64,000 nucleotides of DNA, taken from Breoghania corrubedonensis (GTDB taxonomy: Bacteria > Pseudomonadota > Alphaproteobacteria > Rhizobiales > Stappiaceae). Below, one piece after another: positions 15,124 to 23,447 of the stretch (positions are counted from its first letter, which is position 1; each line of letters opens with the position of its first letter). The notes under the pieces are model-generated. The model ran no database searches. It had not been told where the DNA came from and saw only the letters and a program-made list of their open reading frames with translations. The DNA lies in assembly GCF_003053845.1 (NCBI RefSeq), contig NZ_QAYG01000001.1, forward strand, positions 688,078 through 752,077, written 5' to 3'. Position numbers and translations under genes: made by a program.

Positions 15124-16061
15124 CCCCCGCAGGAGAACATCCCTATCGCGGCATCTACGCCGCCACGCTGACGCCGTTTCTTTCCGACGGACAGATCGAT
15201 GAAGACGCGTTGCGCGCGCATTTTCTGAGCGTGACGGCCGAACCGGGCATCGTCGGTGTCCTGTGCAACGGTCACGCTGGCGAATGCTTCCTGCTGAGCC
15301 GCGAGGAACGGCGCAGGGTTACGGAAATCGCGGCTGAAACCATAGGCGCGACGCATATCATCGTTTGCGGCATCCTCGCCGAAGCGACACAGGAGGCGGC
15401 CGCACAGGCGGGCGATGCGGCACAGGCGGGCGCGGATGTCGCGCTGGTCTTTCCGCCTTTCTCCTGGGCACTGTCGCAGGACGACAGCATGGCCGTGACC
15501 CACCACGACACGATCGCGAAGGCCTCGGGCCTGCCGCTGATGATCTATCAGGCCGGCGTTTCCTCCAAACTCGCCTACACGCCCGAGGTTCTGGCAAGTC
15601 TTGCCGTGCTGCCCGGCGTGGTCGGCATCAAGGAGGGAAGCTGGGAGAGCAACACGTATGAGCGCAACCGCCGCCTCGTGGCGGAACTGGCTCCGCATGT
15701 GGAGGTCATGGCATCGGGAGACGAGCATTTGCTGTCCTGCTTCGTACAGGGTAGCACTGGCAGTATTGTCAGTCTCGCCGCCATCATGCCGGCCGACATC
15801 GTCGCGCTCGACAGGGCCGTGCAGACATCAGATCTGAAGACGGCCATCGAGATCCACCGCCGTATCCAGCCACTCGCCAACGCTATCTACGGCCTGGCAC
15901 CCTCGGGACACGCGACGGCGCGTTTGAAGATGGCGATGGAATTGCTCGGCCGGTGGAAGAACGGGGCCGCCCGTCCGCCGATCACGGCCTTGAAAGAGGA
16001 GGAAATGAACATGTTGCGCAATGCTCTGGACGGAGCCGGCCTGTTACCGGCGGTATCGTGA
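15120..16061 (+). CDS. DapA-family aldolase/dehydratase
   Basis: A class-I lyase with a TIM barrel fold, 313 aa. The Schiff-base lysine is in GIKEGS, and the proton-relay tyrosine is in MIYQAG (most homologues have YN). The loop that is GTTGE in dihydrodipicolinate synthase reads GHAGEC. That difference argues against lysine biosynthesis and for a catabolic member, such as the L-4-hydroxyproline pathway deaminase or a sugar-acid or 2-oxo-acid aldolase. It begins at a GTG overlapping the previous stop and ends overlapping the GntR start, so all are one operon. Confidence 0.86.
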   Translation: MTPAGEHPYRGIYAATLTPFLSDGQIDEDALRAHFLSVTAEPGIVGVLCNGHAGECFLLSREERRRVTEIAAETIGATHIIVCGILAEATQEAAAQAGDAAQAGADVALVFPPFSWALSQDDSMAVTHHDTIAKASGLPLMIYQAGVSSKLAYTPEVLASLAVLPGVVGIKEGSWESNTYERNRRLVAELAPHVEVMASGDEHLLSCFVQGSTGSIVSLAAIMPADIVALDRAVQTSDLKTAIEIHRRIQPLANAIYGLAPSGHATARLKMAMELLGRWKNGAARPPITALKEEEMNMLRNALDGAGLLPAVS

Positions 16062-16780
16062 CCGTGGAGACGGGAACGCCAGAGGGGGCGGGAGGCCTTC
16101 AAGCTTTCGACCTGCAGCCGGAGAGTTCTCTGGCGGAACGTGCCTACGAGCAGCTCGCACAGCTGATCCTGACCAAGGCGCTGCCCGGCGGCAGCTCCGT
16201 GGTGGAAGGACGACTCGCCAAGCAGCTGGACATTTCGCGCACCCCGATGCGCGAGGCGATCCTGCGGCTTGCGGCGGAAGGACTGCTGGTCAAGCAGGGC
16301 TCTCGATCCTTCGCGGTCAGGAAGGTCCAGCCGGTGGAGTTCTTCCAAGCCCTGAAGCTGCGCGAACTGATCGAGGCGGAAGCGGTCGAGCTGGCGATCG
16401 GCAAGGTCGCGGCCGAGGACATCGAGGACCTGCGCGCGGAAATCATCCGTCTGGGGCAGCGCGATGCGCAGGAAACAGCTCACTGGGAGCTTGACGACCG
16501 CCTCCATATGCTTTTCCCCGCGGCCCTCGGCAATGCGGTCATGATCCGGGTGCTCACCAACCTGCGCATCTCGACGCGGCTGTTCGAACTGTCGAGCGCC
16601 GCCGGCCGCGTTTCGGCCGACGCGACAGAACACCTCGCCATTCTGGAGGCATTCGAAAAGGGCGACGCCCGCCGCGCCCGGGCGGCGATGGTCACCCACC
16701 TTCGCAACGTGGCGGCGGAAACCCTCGATATCGTCAGCGGCCGCGATCCGGGCGGCCCGAAACGGAGAAGCGTGAAATGA
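16058..16780 (+). CDS. GntR family regulator, FCD subfamily
   Basis: A 240-aa regulator. The N-terminal winged helix covers about residues 25-95 with SVVEGRLAKQLDISRTPMRE and AILRLAAEGLL. The C-terminal FCD domain keeps the metal-binding set: Asp and His in ELDDRLHMLF, His in TEHLAILEAF, and His in VTHLRN. FCD proteins sense small organic acids. I start at GTG 16058, which overlaps the aldolase stop (GTGA). The stop overlaps the next ATG. It is the only regulator in this operon and the likely reader of the 12121-12141 site. Confidence 0.87.
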   Translation: MTVETGTPEGAGGLQAFDLQPESSLAERAYEQLAQLILTKALPGGSSVVEGRLAKQLDISRTPMREAILRLAAEGLLVKQGSRSFAVRKVQPVEFFQALKLRELIEAEAVELAIGKVAAEDIEDLRAEIIRLGQRDAQETAHWELDDRLHMLFPAALGNAVMIRVLTNLRISTRLFELSSAAGRVSADATEHLAILEAFEKGDARRARAAMVTHLRNVAAETLDIVSGRDPGGPKRRSVK

Positions 16781-18174
16781 GTGAATACGATCTGCTCATC
16801 AAGGGCGGCACCGTTGTCACCGGCGTCGACGTCATTGCCTGCGACGTGGGGATCAACGGCGAGCAAATCGCGGCGATCGGTACGAATCTCACAGGCGCGC
16901 GAACCATTGATGCATCGGGTCTTCTCGTCATGCCCGGCGGTGTCGACAGCCATTGCCACATCGAACAGCTCGAGCCGGACGGTTCCATCCACGAGGAAAG
17001 CTTCGGCACGGCGGCACGCTCCGCGTTTGCCGGCGGCACCACGACCGTCATTCCGTTCGCCCCGCAGTTCAAGGGCGAGCCGATCGGCGCGCATCTGCCG
17101 GACTATCGCGCGCGCGCTCAAAAGTCGCCGATCGACTATTCGCTGCACCAGATGGTCACTGATCCGAGTGAAGCCGTTGTCTTTAACGAACTGCCCGCGA
17201 TCGCGGCCGGTGGCGTCGGCAGCTTCAAGGTGTTTCTCACCTACGATCCGCTGCATGTCGATGACGGACAATACATATCGGTGCTGGAGGCGGCGAAGCG
17301 CGCGGGCGCCGTCGTCTGTGTGCACTGTGAGAATTACGAGGCGATCCGCTGGCGTTCCGAGCAGCTTCTGAAGGATGGCAAGACCCAGCCCGCCGCCCAT
17401 GCCTGGTCGCGCCCGAAGGTGGTGGAACGCGAAGCGACCTACCGCGCCATCGCCCTCGCGGAGCTGGTCGACACACCGATCCATATCTTCCATGTCTCCT
17501 GTGCCGAGGTGGCCGAAGAGATCGCCCGCGCCCAGGCCCGTGGCGTCAAGGTGACGGCGGAGACCTGTCCGCAATATCTCGTTCTTTCCGGCTCCGACAT
17601 GGATCGTCCGGGCAAGGAAGGCGCGAAGTACATGTGCAGCCCGAGCCCGCGCGAGGCGGCCGATCATGCCGGCCTGTGGGCGATGATCCGACGGGGCGTT
17701 CTCGACGTTCTGTCGTCGGATCATTGCGGCTACAGCTTTGCCGGCGACAAGGGCAAATGGCTGAACGGCCCGGATGTCGACTTCACCAGGATACCGAACG
17801 GCATCCCCGGCCTTGCCGCCCGGCTGCCGCTGATCTTCAGTGAGGGTGTCGTGAAAGGCGAGATCGATCTTCCGACCTTTGTCCGCCTGACGGCCACCAA
17901 CCCGGCCAAGCGCTTCGGTCTTCATCCGCGCAAGGGCACGATCGCACCGGGTGCCGACGCCGACCTCGTGCTGTGGGATCGGGAACGCAAGGTATCGATC
18001 ACCAATGCGCGGATGCAGCACACGATCGACTACACGCCCTATGAGGGAATCGAGGTGACCGGCTGGCCGGTGAAGACGATCGCCCGCGGCCGCGTGGTGA
18101 TGGAAGACGACGAGGTCACAACCGAGGACGGCCGGGGGCTCTTCCTGAAGAGCGCCCGCACCAGCGCGAACTGA
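16777..18174 (+). CDS. Dihydropyrimidinase/D-hydantoinase-type amidohydrolase
   Basis: A cyclic amidase of 465 aa with the binuclear-zinc set of the family: His59 and His61 in DSHCHIEQ, the lysine to be carboxylated (Lys151) in GSFKVFLTY, and histidines in VCVHCENYE and FHVSCAE. The last metal-binding Asp is in SSDHCGY. It hydrolyses a cyclic ureide, dihydropyrimidine or related cyclic amide. There is no N-carbamoyl amidase nearby, so simple hydantoin use is not obvious. ATG overlaps the GntR stop by four bases. It is the last gene of the operon, with a hairpin at 18198-18227. Confidence 0.88.
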   Translation: MSEYDLLIKGGTVVTGVDVIACDVGINGEQIAAIGTNLTGARTIDASGLLVMPGGVDSHCHIEQLEPDGSIHEESFGTAARSAFAGGTTTVIPFAPQFKGEPIGAHLPDYRARAQKSPIDYSLHQMVTDPSEAVVFNELPAIAAGGVGSFKVFLTYDPLHVDDGQYISVLEAAKRAGAVVCVHCENYEAIRWRSEQLLKDGKTQPAAHAWSRPKVVEREATYRAIALAELVDTPIHIFHVSCAEVAEEIARAQARGVKVTAETCPQYLVLSGSDMDRPGKEGAKYMCSPSPREAADHAGLWAMIRRGVLDVLSSDHCGYSFAGDKGKWLNGPDVDFTRIPNGIPGLAARLPLIFSEGVVKGEIDLPTFVRLTATNPAKRFGLHPRKGTIAPGADADLVLWDRERKVSITNARMQHTIDYTPYEGIEVTGWPVKTIARGRVVMEDDEVTTEDGRGLFLKSARTSAN

Positions 18175-18197
18175 AAGCCCGATTTCCAGTTTACGCC

Positions 18198-18227
18198 TGC
18201 GCGGCGATATGGCCGTGTCGCCGCGCA
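18198..18227 (+). terminator. Hairpin after the hydantoinase gene
   Basis: TGCGCGGCGA / TCGCCGCGCA, a perfect 10-bp stem with a 10-base loop, 24 bases after the stop codon. It is followed by GTTACC with no long T tract. It is the probable end of the catabolic operon. Confidence 0.5.
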
Positions 18228-18691
18228 GTTACCGCCATGAGCCAAGAGGCGCACATCGCTTGCGGATGAGGCCCGCGCATTCAGCTTGCGCCCCACCATC
18301 AAAAGAAATGTCTTTACTTTCTATATAGGCACATCCATGCCCGAATATGCAATATCTACGGAATTTCCGTCAGTTTTATTAAAAATAATAATGTATATAA
18401 ATTTTTATACTCGAATTTAACTAGAATAAACACGCTCCAGAGGCCAAGATCCGCGATAACATATCCTTCATACACTATGACCCTATAGCCCTCGCCACAC
18501 GCTCCGACATGAACTATCCTGCACGTGACTATTTTCATTTACGAATGTCGTGATAATTCCCTTTCGTTATGGTGCCCTAAGGAGCAAAGCGAAATGCTCT
18601 CAGGGCCAAAACCGCATTGCATCGTTTTCGGAACCTCCGCACTCATTGGCGAACCTGTATTGCGAGAAACGTTGATCACTCAGCACCCGTA
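18228..18691. promoter_or_regulatory. AT-rich intergenic region before the acyl-metabolite cluster
   Basis: No gene is visible here. About 18300-18560 is strikingly AT-rich for this genome, with TTTATTAAAAATAATAATG at 18376-18394 and further TATATAAAT-type runs. In this group of bacteria such DNA often carries horizontally acquired promoters and sites for MucR/Ros-type silencers. The promoter of the TPR gene must lie here, but I could not fix a -35/-10 pair. Confidence 0.45.
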
Positions 18692-21600
18692 ATGAACTCA
18701 GAAAACCAGACTTTACCTGACAGTCCTGCTTCAGAACCAGCGTCCGGCGGCACTTGCCTAGAGGAGGTTCTGTCCGAAGGTGTGGCCCATCGAGAAGAGG
18801 GCAGAATCGCGGAGAGCGTTCATCTTCTGTCCATGGCACGCGACAAGTTTCCAGATGCGATAGCCGCGATGTACGAGCTGTCGATTTCCCTGCGCCTTGC
18901 CGGTCAGTGTGACGAGAGCCTGGCGCTGAACCGGGCCGCTTTGAAAATCGATCCCGACCACCGGCCTTCGTTGCTTGCCTGTATCGAAACCAATCTTCAG
19001 CACGGAAGAACGGAAGCGGCGCTGCAGGCGGCACAAGACGCGCTGGAAAAGCGGCCGGAAGACACGCAGTTCCTTATCAAGAAAGGTGCGGCGCTTCGAA
19101 GAACGGGACGCAGCGAGCAAAGCGTCCGGCATCTCGACGCGTTGCGCGCCCGCGCGCCTGAAAACCTCGCGTTGCTGGTCGAACTTGCCATTTCACTGAG
19201 GGACGCGGGCGATGAGGACGCAAGTCTCGCGGTCTGCGAACAGGCGCTGGCACTCCACCCGACGCACAGGAATGCGCTGCGCGCTCGAATTGACACCCTC
19301 CTGCATTTTCACAGGCTCAAGGGGGCCCTTGCCGCGATCGACAATGCCGGTGACACTTTTGCGAGGGATATCGGGCTTCAGCTGAGACGGGGAAGATTGC
19401 TGCAGCAAATCGGCCGATTCGATGAAAGCTCCCGGAGCCTTGCGGCATTGCTTGAGCGGCTGGAGCCGGACGATCCGCAGCGTGACAGGGTCGAACTGGA
19501 GCGGGCCCGCGCCCTGCTCGGCGAAGGGGACTGCGCGGCGAGCCTCGCTCTGACAACGCGCATACTGAACAAGCAGCCCCGCAATCTGGCGGCCTGGCTT
19601 CACCGCATCGATACGCAGGCCCACGTTCTCCAACTGGACGATGCGTTGACATCCGCAGATGACGCCTTGGCGGCGCTTCCCGCAAACGACGCCTTGTTGC
19701 TCAAGAAGGCAACGCTTCTGCGGCAGGCCGGTTGGCTTGTCGAAAGTGACCGGCTGCTCAGGTCCATCGCCAGCGACACGCCGCAGTTGCAGCTCGCCCG
19801 GATCGAGAGCGCGCTCGCGCTCGGCCGGATCGATACGGCAAGGTCGGCCCTTCAGGCGCTATGGGATCGCGGAGACCAGACAGCCAGGATCGCACTTGAC
19901 CTGATCAGGACCCTGAGAATGGAGGGAGACCTCACGCAGGCGCGGATATTCGCCGAGACAGCGGTTGGTGTCCTTCCCGATGCCCCAACGCCTCTCACGA
20001 CATTGCTCGACCTGTGCCTGGAAATGAATGACCGCGAAACCGCGGACCGGCTCTTGGAAGAGATGCCGCCAGGCATGCGCGACAAACCGGCGTTGCGTCA
20101 GCTTCTGGCCAAGATCGCGCTTAGGGACGAAGACTTCGAAGGTGCGGCGACGTCGCATATCGAAGCGGCCGGGGATGCGAGCGTTCCCACAATCGAATTC
20201 AACGCGGCGCTTGCCGTCGCGCGAAGCGCGATCACCGAGCGCGATACGGTGCAATCGATCTTTGGCCGGCTCGAGGGGCTGCTCGATCGCAAGGCGGCGT
20301 CCCTCCCGCCCTTCACGATCTCGATGCTGAGAGCGAGGATGCTCGCCGCCGCCGGCGACTGGAAAAAGCTTCATCCGCTGGTTACCAGCCTTGAAAAGGA
20401 ACAGCCGAGGTTGCTCGAACTCACATTGCTCAGGGCCCGAGCGGCCTTCGAGCTTGCAAGGTTCGACGAAGCGGGTGCGGCGGTCGCGCGGGTTCTGGAA
20501 AACAACCCTCTGGATGCACCCGCCGCACGGCTGCGGAACGCACTTCTCCTGCTGCAAGGCAAGATCGAGCAGTATTTCGAAATCAATATCGCACGCGCGG
20601 CAAACCCCGCCGCAATGACCGAAACCGACTATGTCGAGCTCGTCAAGAACCTGCTCATGGCAGGCAGAAACGATCGCGCGGCCGACCTTCTGAAATACCC
20701 GCCACGCCACTTTAGAAATAGCGAAAGGATCGGATTTCAGAGGCAGCTCATGACCGGAGATTCGACTTTCGCGGAACCGGATCGCGAACGCGTCACGCAG
20801 GAACCGGATATCGCGACAATACCCGGCAAGACGCTCGCGAGATTGCTCGATTTCAACGACGAAACGGCATTGGCCGGCGATGTCCTCATTCCGTCCTTGT
20901 GGATCGCCTGGATGATGCGCAGCGACGCGAAAGAGAGCTTTGACGACTGGCGCCGTGTCGCGCTTGCCGCCGACCACGTCTACGAAGCGATCAGACAGAA
21001 GCCACGCTTCGGGGCCCCGCCCCGCGAGGTGCTGCACGACACGGACTACGCAGAACTCGGGGAGCGGATGCGAAACAGGCTGCCGACGCTCATCGTGACG
21101 AGCCATTCCGGCCCGGCGATGCTCTCGTTGATGCTGGAGCGGTTTGAAACCATCCGCTATTTCGTCCAGCCGTTCCAGAAGGACTGGATCCACTCCATCA
21201 AGGCCAATACGATCCGCTTTGCGGGCCACAAGAACGACACCGCGGTCGAGATCGTCCGGAACCTCAGGCAAGGCAACAGCATCTATTCGCTGCCGGACCT
21301 GCCCGTCAGCATTGTCAAGATGCACGATCCCAGCACGATGGCGGTTGGGACGCTTTTCGGCCAGCCCTACCCCATCCTGGACACGTTTCCCAAGATCAGC
21401 CGTGCGATGCGGATACCCAGCTTCTGGGTGCAACCGGTCTGGCGCGAAGGAAAAATCCACATCGACATCGAGCGCTTGCCGATGGCGGAGCCGGGCGAAG
21501 CGGAAGATGTATGGTGCGCGCGCTGGGCGCAAAGCTATCTCGACCGCGTGGAGGCGTTGTTGGCATCAGGTCCGGAGAACCAATCGCTCCGCCTTCCTGT

Positions 21601-21757
21601 GTGGCGCTATTTCCTGCTGAAAGGCCTTGGCCCGGCCGCCATCCGGCATGCGGAAGAATCCATGAAAAGACTTGACCCTGCGGACAGGAACCCTGCACGC
21701 TGGATAGACCACATAAAAAACTGGGCAAGCGGTGTGGGCATACTCAACAGACGTTGA
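18692..21757 (+). CDS. TPR-repeat protein with C-terminal LpxL-like acyltransferase-type domain
   Basis: A large protein of about 1021 aa. Residues 25 to about 650 are repeated 34-residue helical pairs of TPR type (for example ALALHPTHRNALRARIDTLL). The region about 780-980 resembles the lauroyl/myristoyl acyltransferase (LpxL/HtrB, LPLAT) fold. It has SHSG with His805 at the motif-I position, then IVRNLRQGNSIYSLPDLP and TLFGQPYPILDTFPKISRAM. The acidic residue of the usual H-x4-D/E motif is not seen, so catalysis is uncertain. No signal peptide is evident. I use ATG 18692; a TTG 75 bases up is in frame, and neither has a clear ribosome site. It is followed by the radical SAM gene and probably cotranscribed. 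Confidence 0.65.
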   Translation: MNSENQTLPDSPASEPASGGTCLEEVLSEGVAHREEGRIAESVHLLSMARDKFPDAIAAMYELSISLRLAGQCDESLALNRAALKIDPDHRPSLLACIETNLQHGRTEAALQAAQDALEKRPEDTQFLIKKGAALRRTGRSEQSVRHLDALRARAPENLALLVELAISLRDAGDEDASLAVCEQALALHPTHRNALRARIDTLLHFHRLKGALAAIDNAGDTFARDIGLQLRRGRLLQQIGRFDESSRSLAALLERLEPDDPQRDRVELERARALLGEGDCAASLALTTRILNKQPRNLAAWLHRIDTQAHVLQLDDALTSADDALAALPANDALLLKKATLLRQAGWLVESDRLLRSIASDTPQLQLARIESALALGRIDTARSALQALWDRGDQTARIALDLIRTLRMEGDLTQARIFAETAVGVLPDAPTPLTTLLDLCLEMNDRETADRLLEEMPPGMRDKPALRQLLAKIALRDEDFEGAATSHIEAAGDASVPTIEFNAALAVARSAITERDTVQSIFGRLEGLLDRKAASLPPFTISMLRARMLAAAGDWKKLHPLVTSLEKEQPRLLELTLLRARAAFELARFDEAGAAVARVLENNPLDAPAARLRNALLLLQGKIEQYFEINIARAANPAAMTETDYVELVKNLLMAGRNDRAADLLKYPPRHFRNSERIGFQRQLMTGDSTFAEPDRERVTQEPDIATIPGKTLARLLDFNDETALAGDVLIPSLWIAWMMRSDAKESFDDWRRVALAADHVYEAIRQKPRFGAPPREVLHDTDYAELGERMRNRLPTLIVTSHSGPAMLSLMLERFETIRYFVQPFQKDWIHSIKANTIRFAGHKNDTAVEIVRNLRQGNSIYSLPDLPVSIVKMHDPSTMAVGTLFGQPYPILDTFPKISRAMRIPSFWVQPVWREGKIHIDIERLPMAEPGEAEDVWCARWAQSYLDRVEALLASGPENQSLRLPVWRYFLLKGLGPAAIRHAEESMKRLDPADRNPARWIDHIKNWASGVGILNRR

Positions 21758-21833
21758 GTGCCCCACATTCCCCAAAGAAGAACGTGAAGATGGTCTGCCG
21801 CGTCGTTCCTCAGTCACCAGACGGAGATGCCAA

Positions 21834-23438
21834 GTGAAGTTCCTTCTCGTTGCACCCCGCTATGAAACCGACAACGAGCAGGTCAGTCCACTGAATGCGT
21901 TCGACGCCTCGATCGGCGGCTACGAGATGAACCCTTCCACCGCCATCGCGACGATCGCGGCCATGGCTCCGGCAGGCATCGACGTGGAGCTGTGCAACGA
22001 GGTTACGCAGCCGCTCGACTTCGATAGCGACGCCGATTTCATCGGCGTCACCGCGAATGTCGGCCAGGCGAAACGCGCGCTTTGGATCGCTGACGAATTC
22101 CGTTCGCGCGGCAAGCCTGTCGTGATGGGCGGGCCGCATGTCACGCTCGCGCCGGAGGTCTTCCGCGATCATTGCGACTGTATGTTCACCGGCGAGCTGG
22201 AGGCCGTCGCGGATCGTTTCTTCGCGGACATGGCCACAGGCACCTTGAAGCCGCACTACAACGGGCCGGGCATCGATTTGACGGCCTCGCCCGCGCCGCG
22301 CTGGGACCTCTATCCCACCGACAGGCTCGCCACCGGCATCGTCCAGACGAGCCGCGGCTGCCCCTTCACCTGTAATTTCTGCGATGTGATCCAGTATCTG
22401 GGCAATCGTCAGCGCTACAAGTCGGTCGGCCAGGTCATGGACGAGATTCGCCAGCTCTATGACCTGGGCTTCGCCTCCATCATGATCACCGACGACAACT
22501 TCTCGGCCAACCGCAAGAAATCAACCGAGATCCTCGCGGCGATCGAGGAGTGGAACGGGGCCGAGGGACGCGACTTCGTGACCTTCCAGACCCAGCTTTC
22601 CGTCAACATGACGAAGCACGAGAGCATGCTGTCAGCCTGCTATCGTGCGGGCCTTCTGACGGCCTACATGGGTATCGAATCGGACGATCCCGCAGCGCTC
22701 GACGAGTGCGACAAGCGGCCGAACAAGGGATTCGATCTCATCCGCCAGTGCGAGACCTCCATCAAGGCCGGCGTACGCGTCGAAGCGGCCTTCATCGTCG
22801 GCTTCGACAGCGACAACCTCTCCGCCTTCGAACGTCAGTTCAGGTTCGCCATGGCCCTGCCGATCGGAACGCCGCGCATCAGCCCGCTCGTCGCCCCGAT
22901 CAGCACGCCGCTGTTCGACGACATGCGCGCCGCCGGCCGCCTCATCAACGACGATTCCTTCGGTCCCTGCCATTTCACTTCGAACTTCCAGCCGGCACAG
23001 ATGTCGCGTGCGGAGCTTTATATCGGCTTGCGGTGGCTGATAAGCAGCCTCTACCATCCGGACAACTTCTTCTTCCGCGTGGAGCGGTTGGCCGACATGC
23101 TGGCCCCACCGCCCTGGATCGCGCGCGGACTGAAGCAGAAGCGCGCGCCGCGCCCCGCGGTCGCGCGCATGACATCGGCGCTGCTGAAGGAAGCGATGAT
23201 GATGGACTGGGATGTGCGGGCGCTGATCGACCGCACTCTCGAACTCGCCCGCACACGACCGGAAAACGGCTGGGCTATCAGCGAGATCCTGTTCCGTTAC
23301 CTCGCCATTCTGTCCAACCTGACGAAGACCGGAATGTTTGACATGACATGGGGCGAGATGGCCGCGCCGCCGTTCGAGCGTGGTTACAGCGACCATCGGC
23401 TGGAAAGCATCAGGCGCGAGGAAGCGCTCGCCGCGTAA
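21834..23438 (+). CDS. B12-binding radical SAM protein (DUF4070-type C-terminus)
   Basis: A 534-aa enzyme. Residues about 1-145 are a cobalamin-binding-like domain, with VKFLLVAPRYETDN and PVVMGGPHVTLAPE typical of the BchE/HpnP/HpnJ class. The radical SAM site CPFTCNFCD places Cys176, Cys180 and Cys183 on the 4Fe-4S cluster. The C-terminal part is of the DUF4070 kind. This class methylates or rearranges unreactive carbons. The GTG at 21834 has GGAG seven bases before it, which settles the start. It lies 76 bases behind the TPR gene and ends 9 bases from the convergent carbamoyltransferase gene. It probably acts on the lipid or acyl product of the cluster. Confidence 0.85.
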   Translation: MKFLLVAPRYETDNEQVSPLNAFDASIGGYEMNPSTAIATIAAMAPAGIDVELCNEVTQPLDFDSDADFIGVTANVGQAKRALWIADEFRSRGKPVVMGGPHVTLAPEVFRDHCDCMFTGELEAVADRFFADMATGTLKPHYNGPGIDLTASPAPRWDLYPTDRLATGIVQTSRGCPFTCNFCDVIQYLGNRQRYKSVGQVMDEIRQLYDLGFASIMITDDNFSANRKKSTEILAAIEEWNGAEGRDFVTFQTQLSVNMTKHESMLSACYRAGLLTAYMGIESDDPAALDECDKRPNKGFDLIRQCETSIKAGVRVEAAFIVGFDSDNLSAFERQFRFAMALPIGTPRISPLVAPISTPLFDDMRAAGRLINDDSFGPCHFTSNFQPAQMSRAELYIGLRWLISSLYHPDNFFFRVERLADMLAPPPWIARGLKQKRAPRPAVARMTSALLKEAMMMDWDVRALIDRTLELARTRPENGWAISEILFRYLAILSNLTKTGMFDMTWGEMAAPPFERGYSDHRLESIRREEALAA

Positions 23439-23447
23439 TACCAGCGC

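Noticed and set aside
15120-16061. Assigning the gene as dapA for lysine biosynthesis
   Set aside because: The GTTGE loop is changed to GHAGE, the gene is inside a catabolic operon, and the regulator and transporter context is wrong for biosynthesis.
19859-21532. Open frame antisense to the TPR protein
   Set aside because: No recognisable domain, and the plus-strand frame has regular TPR pattern and an acyltransferase-like end.
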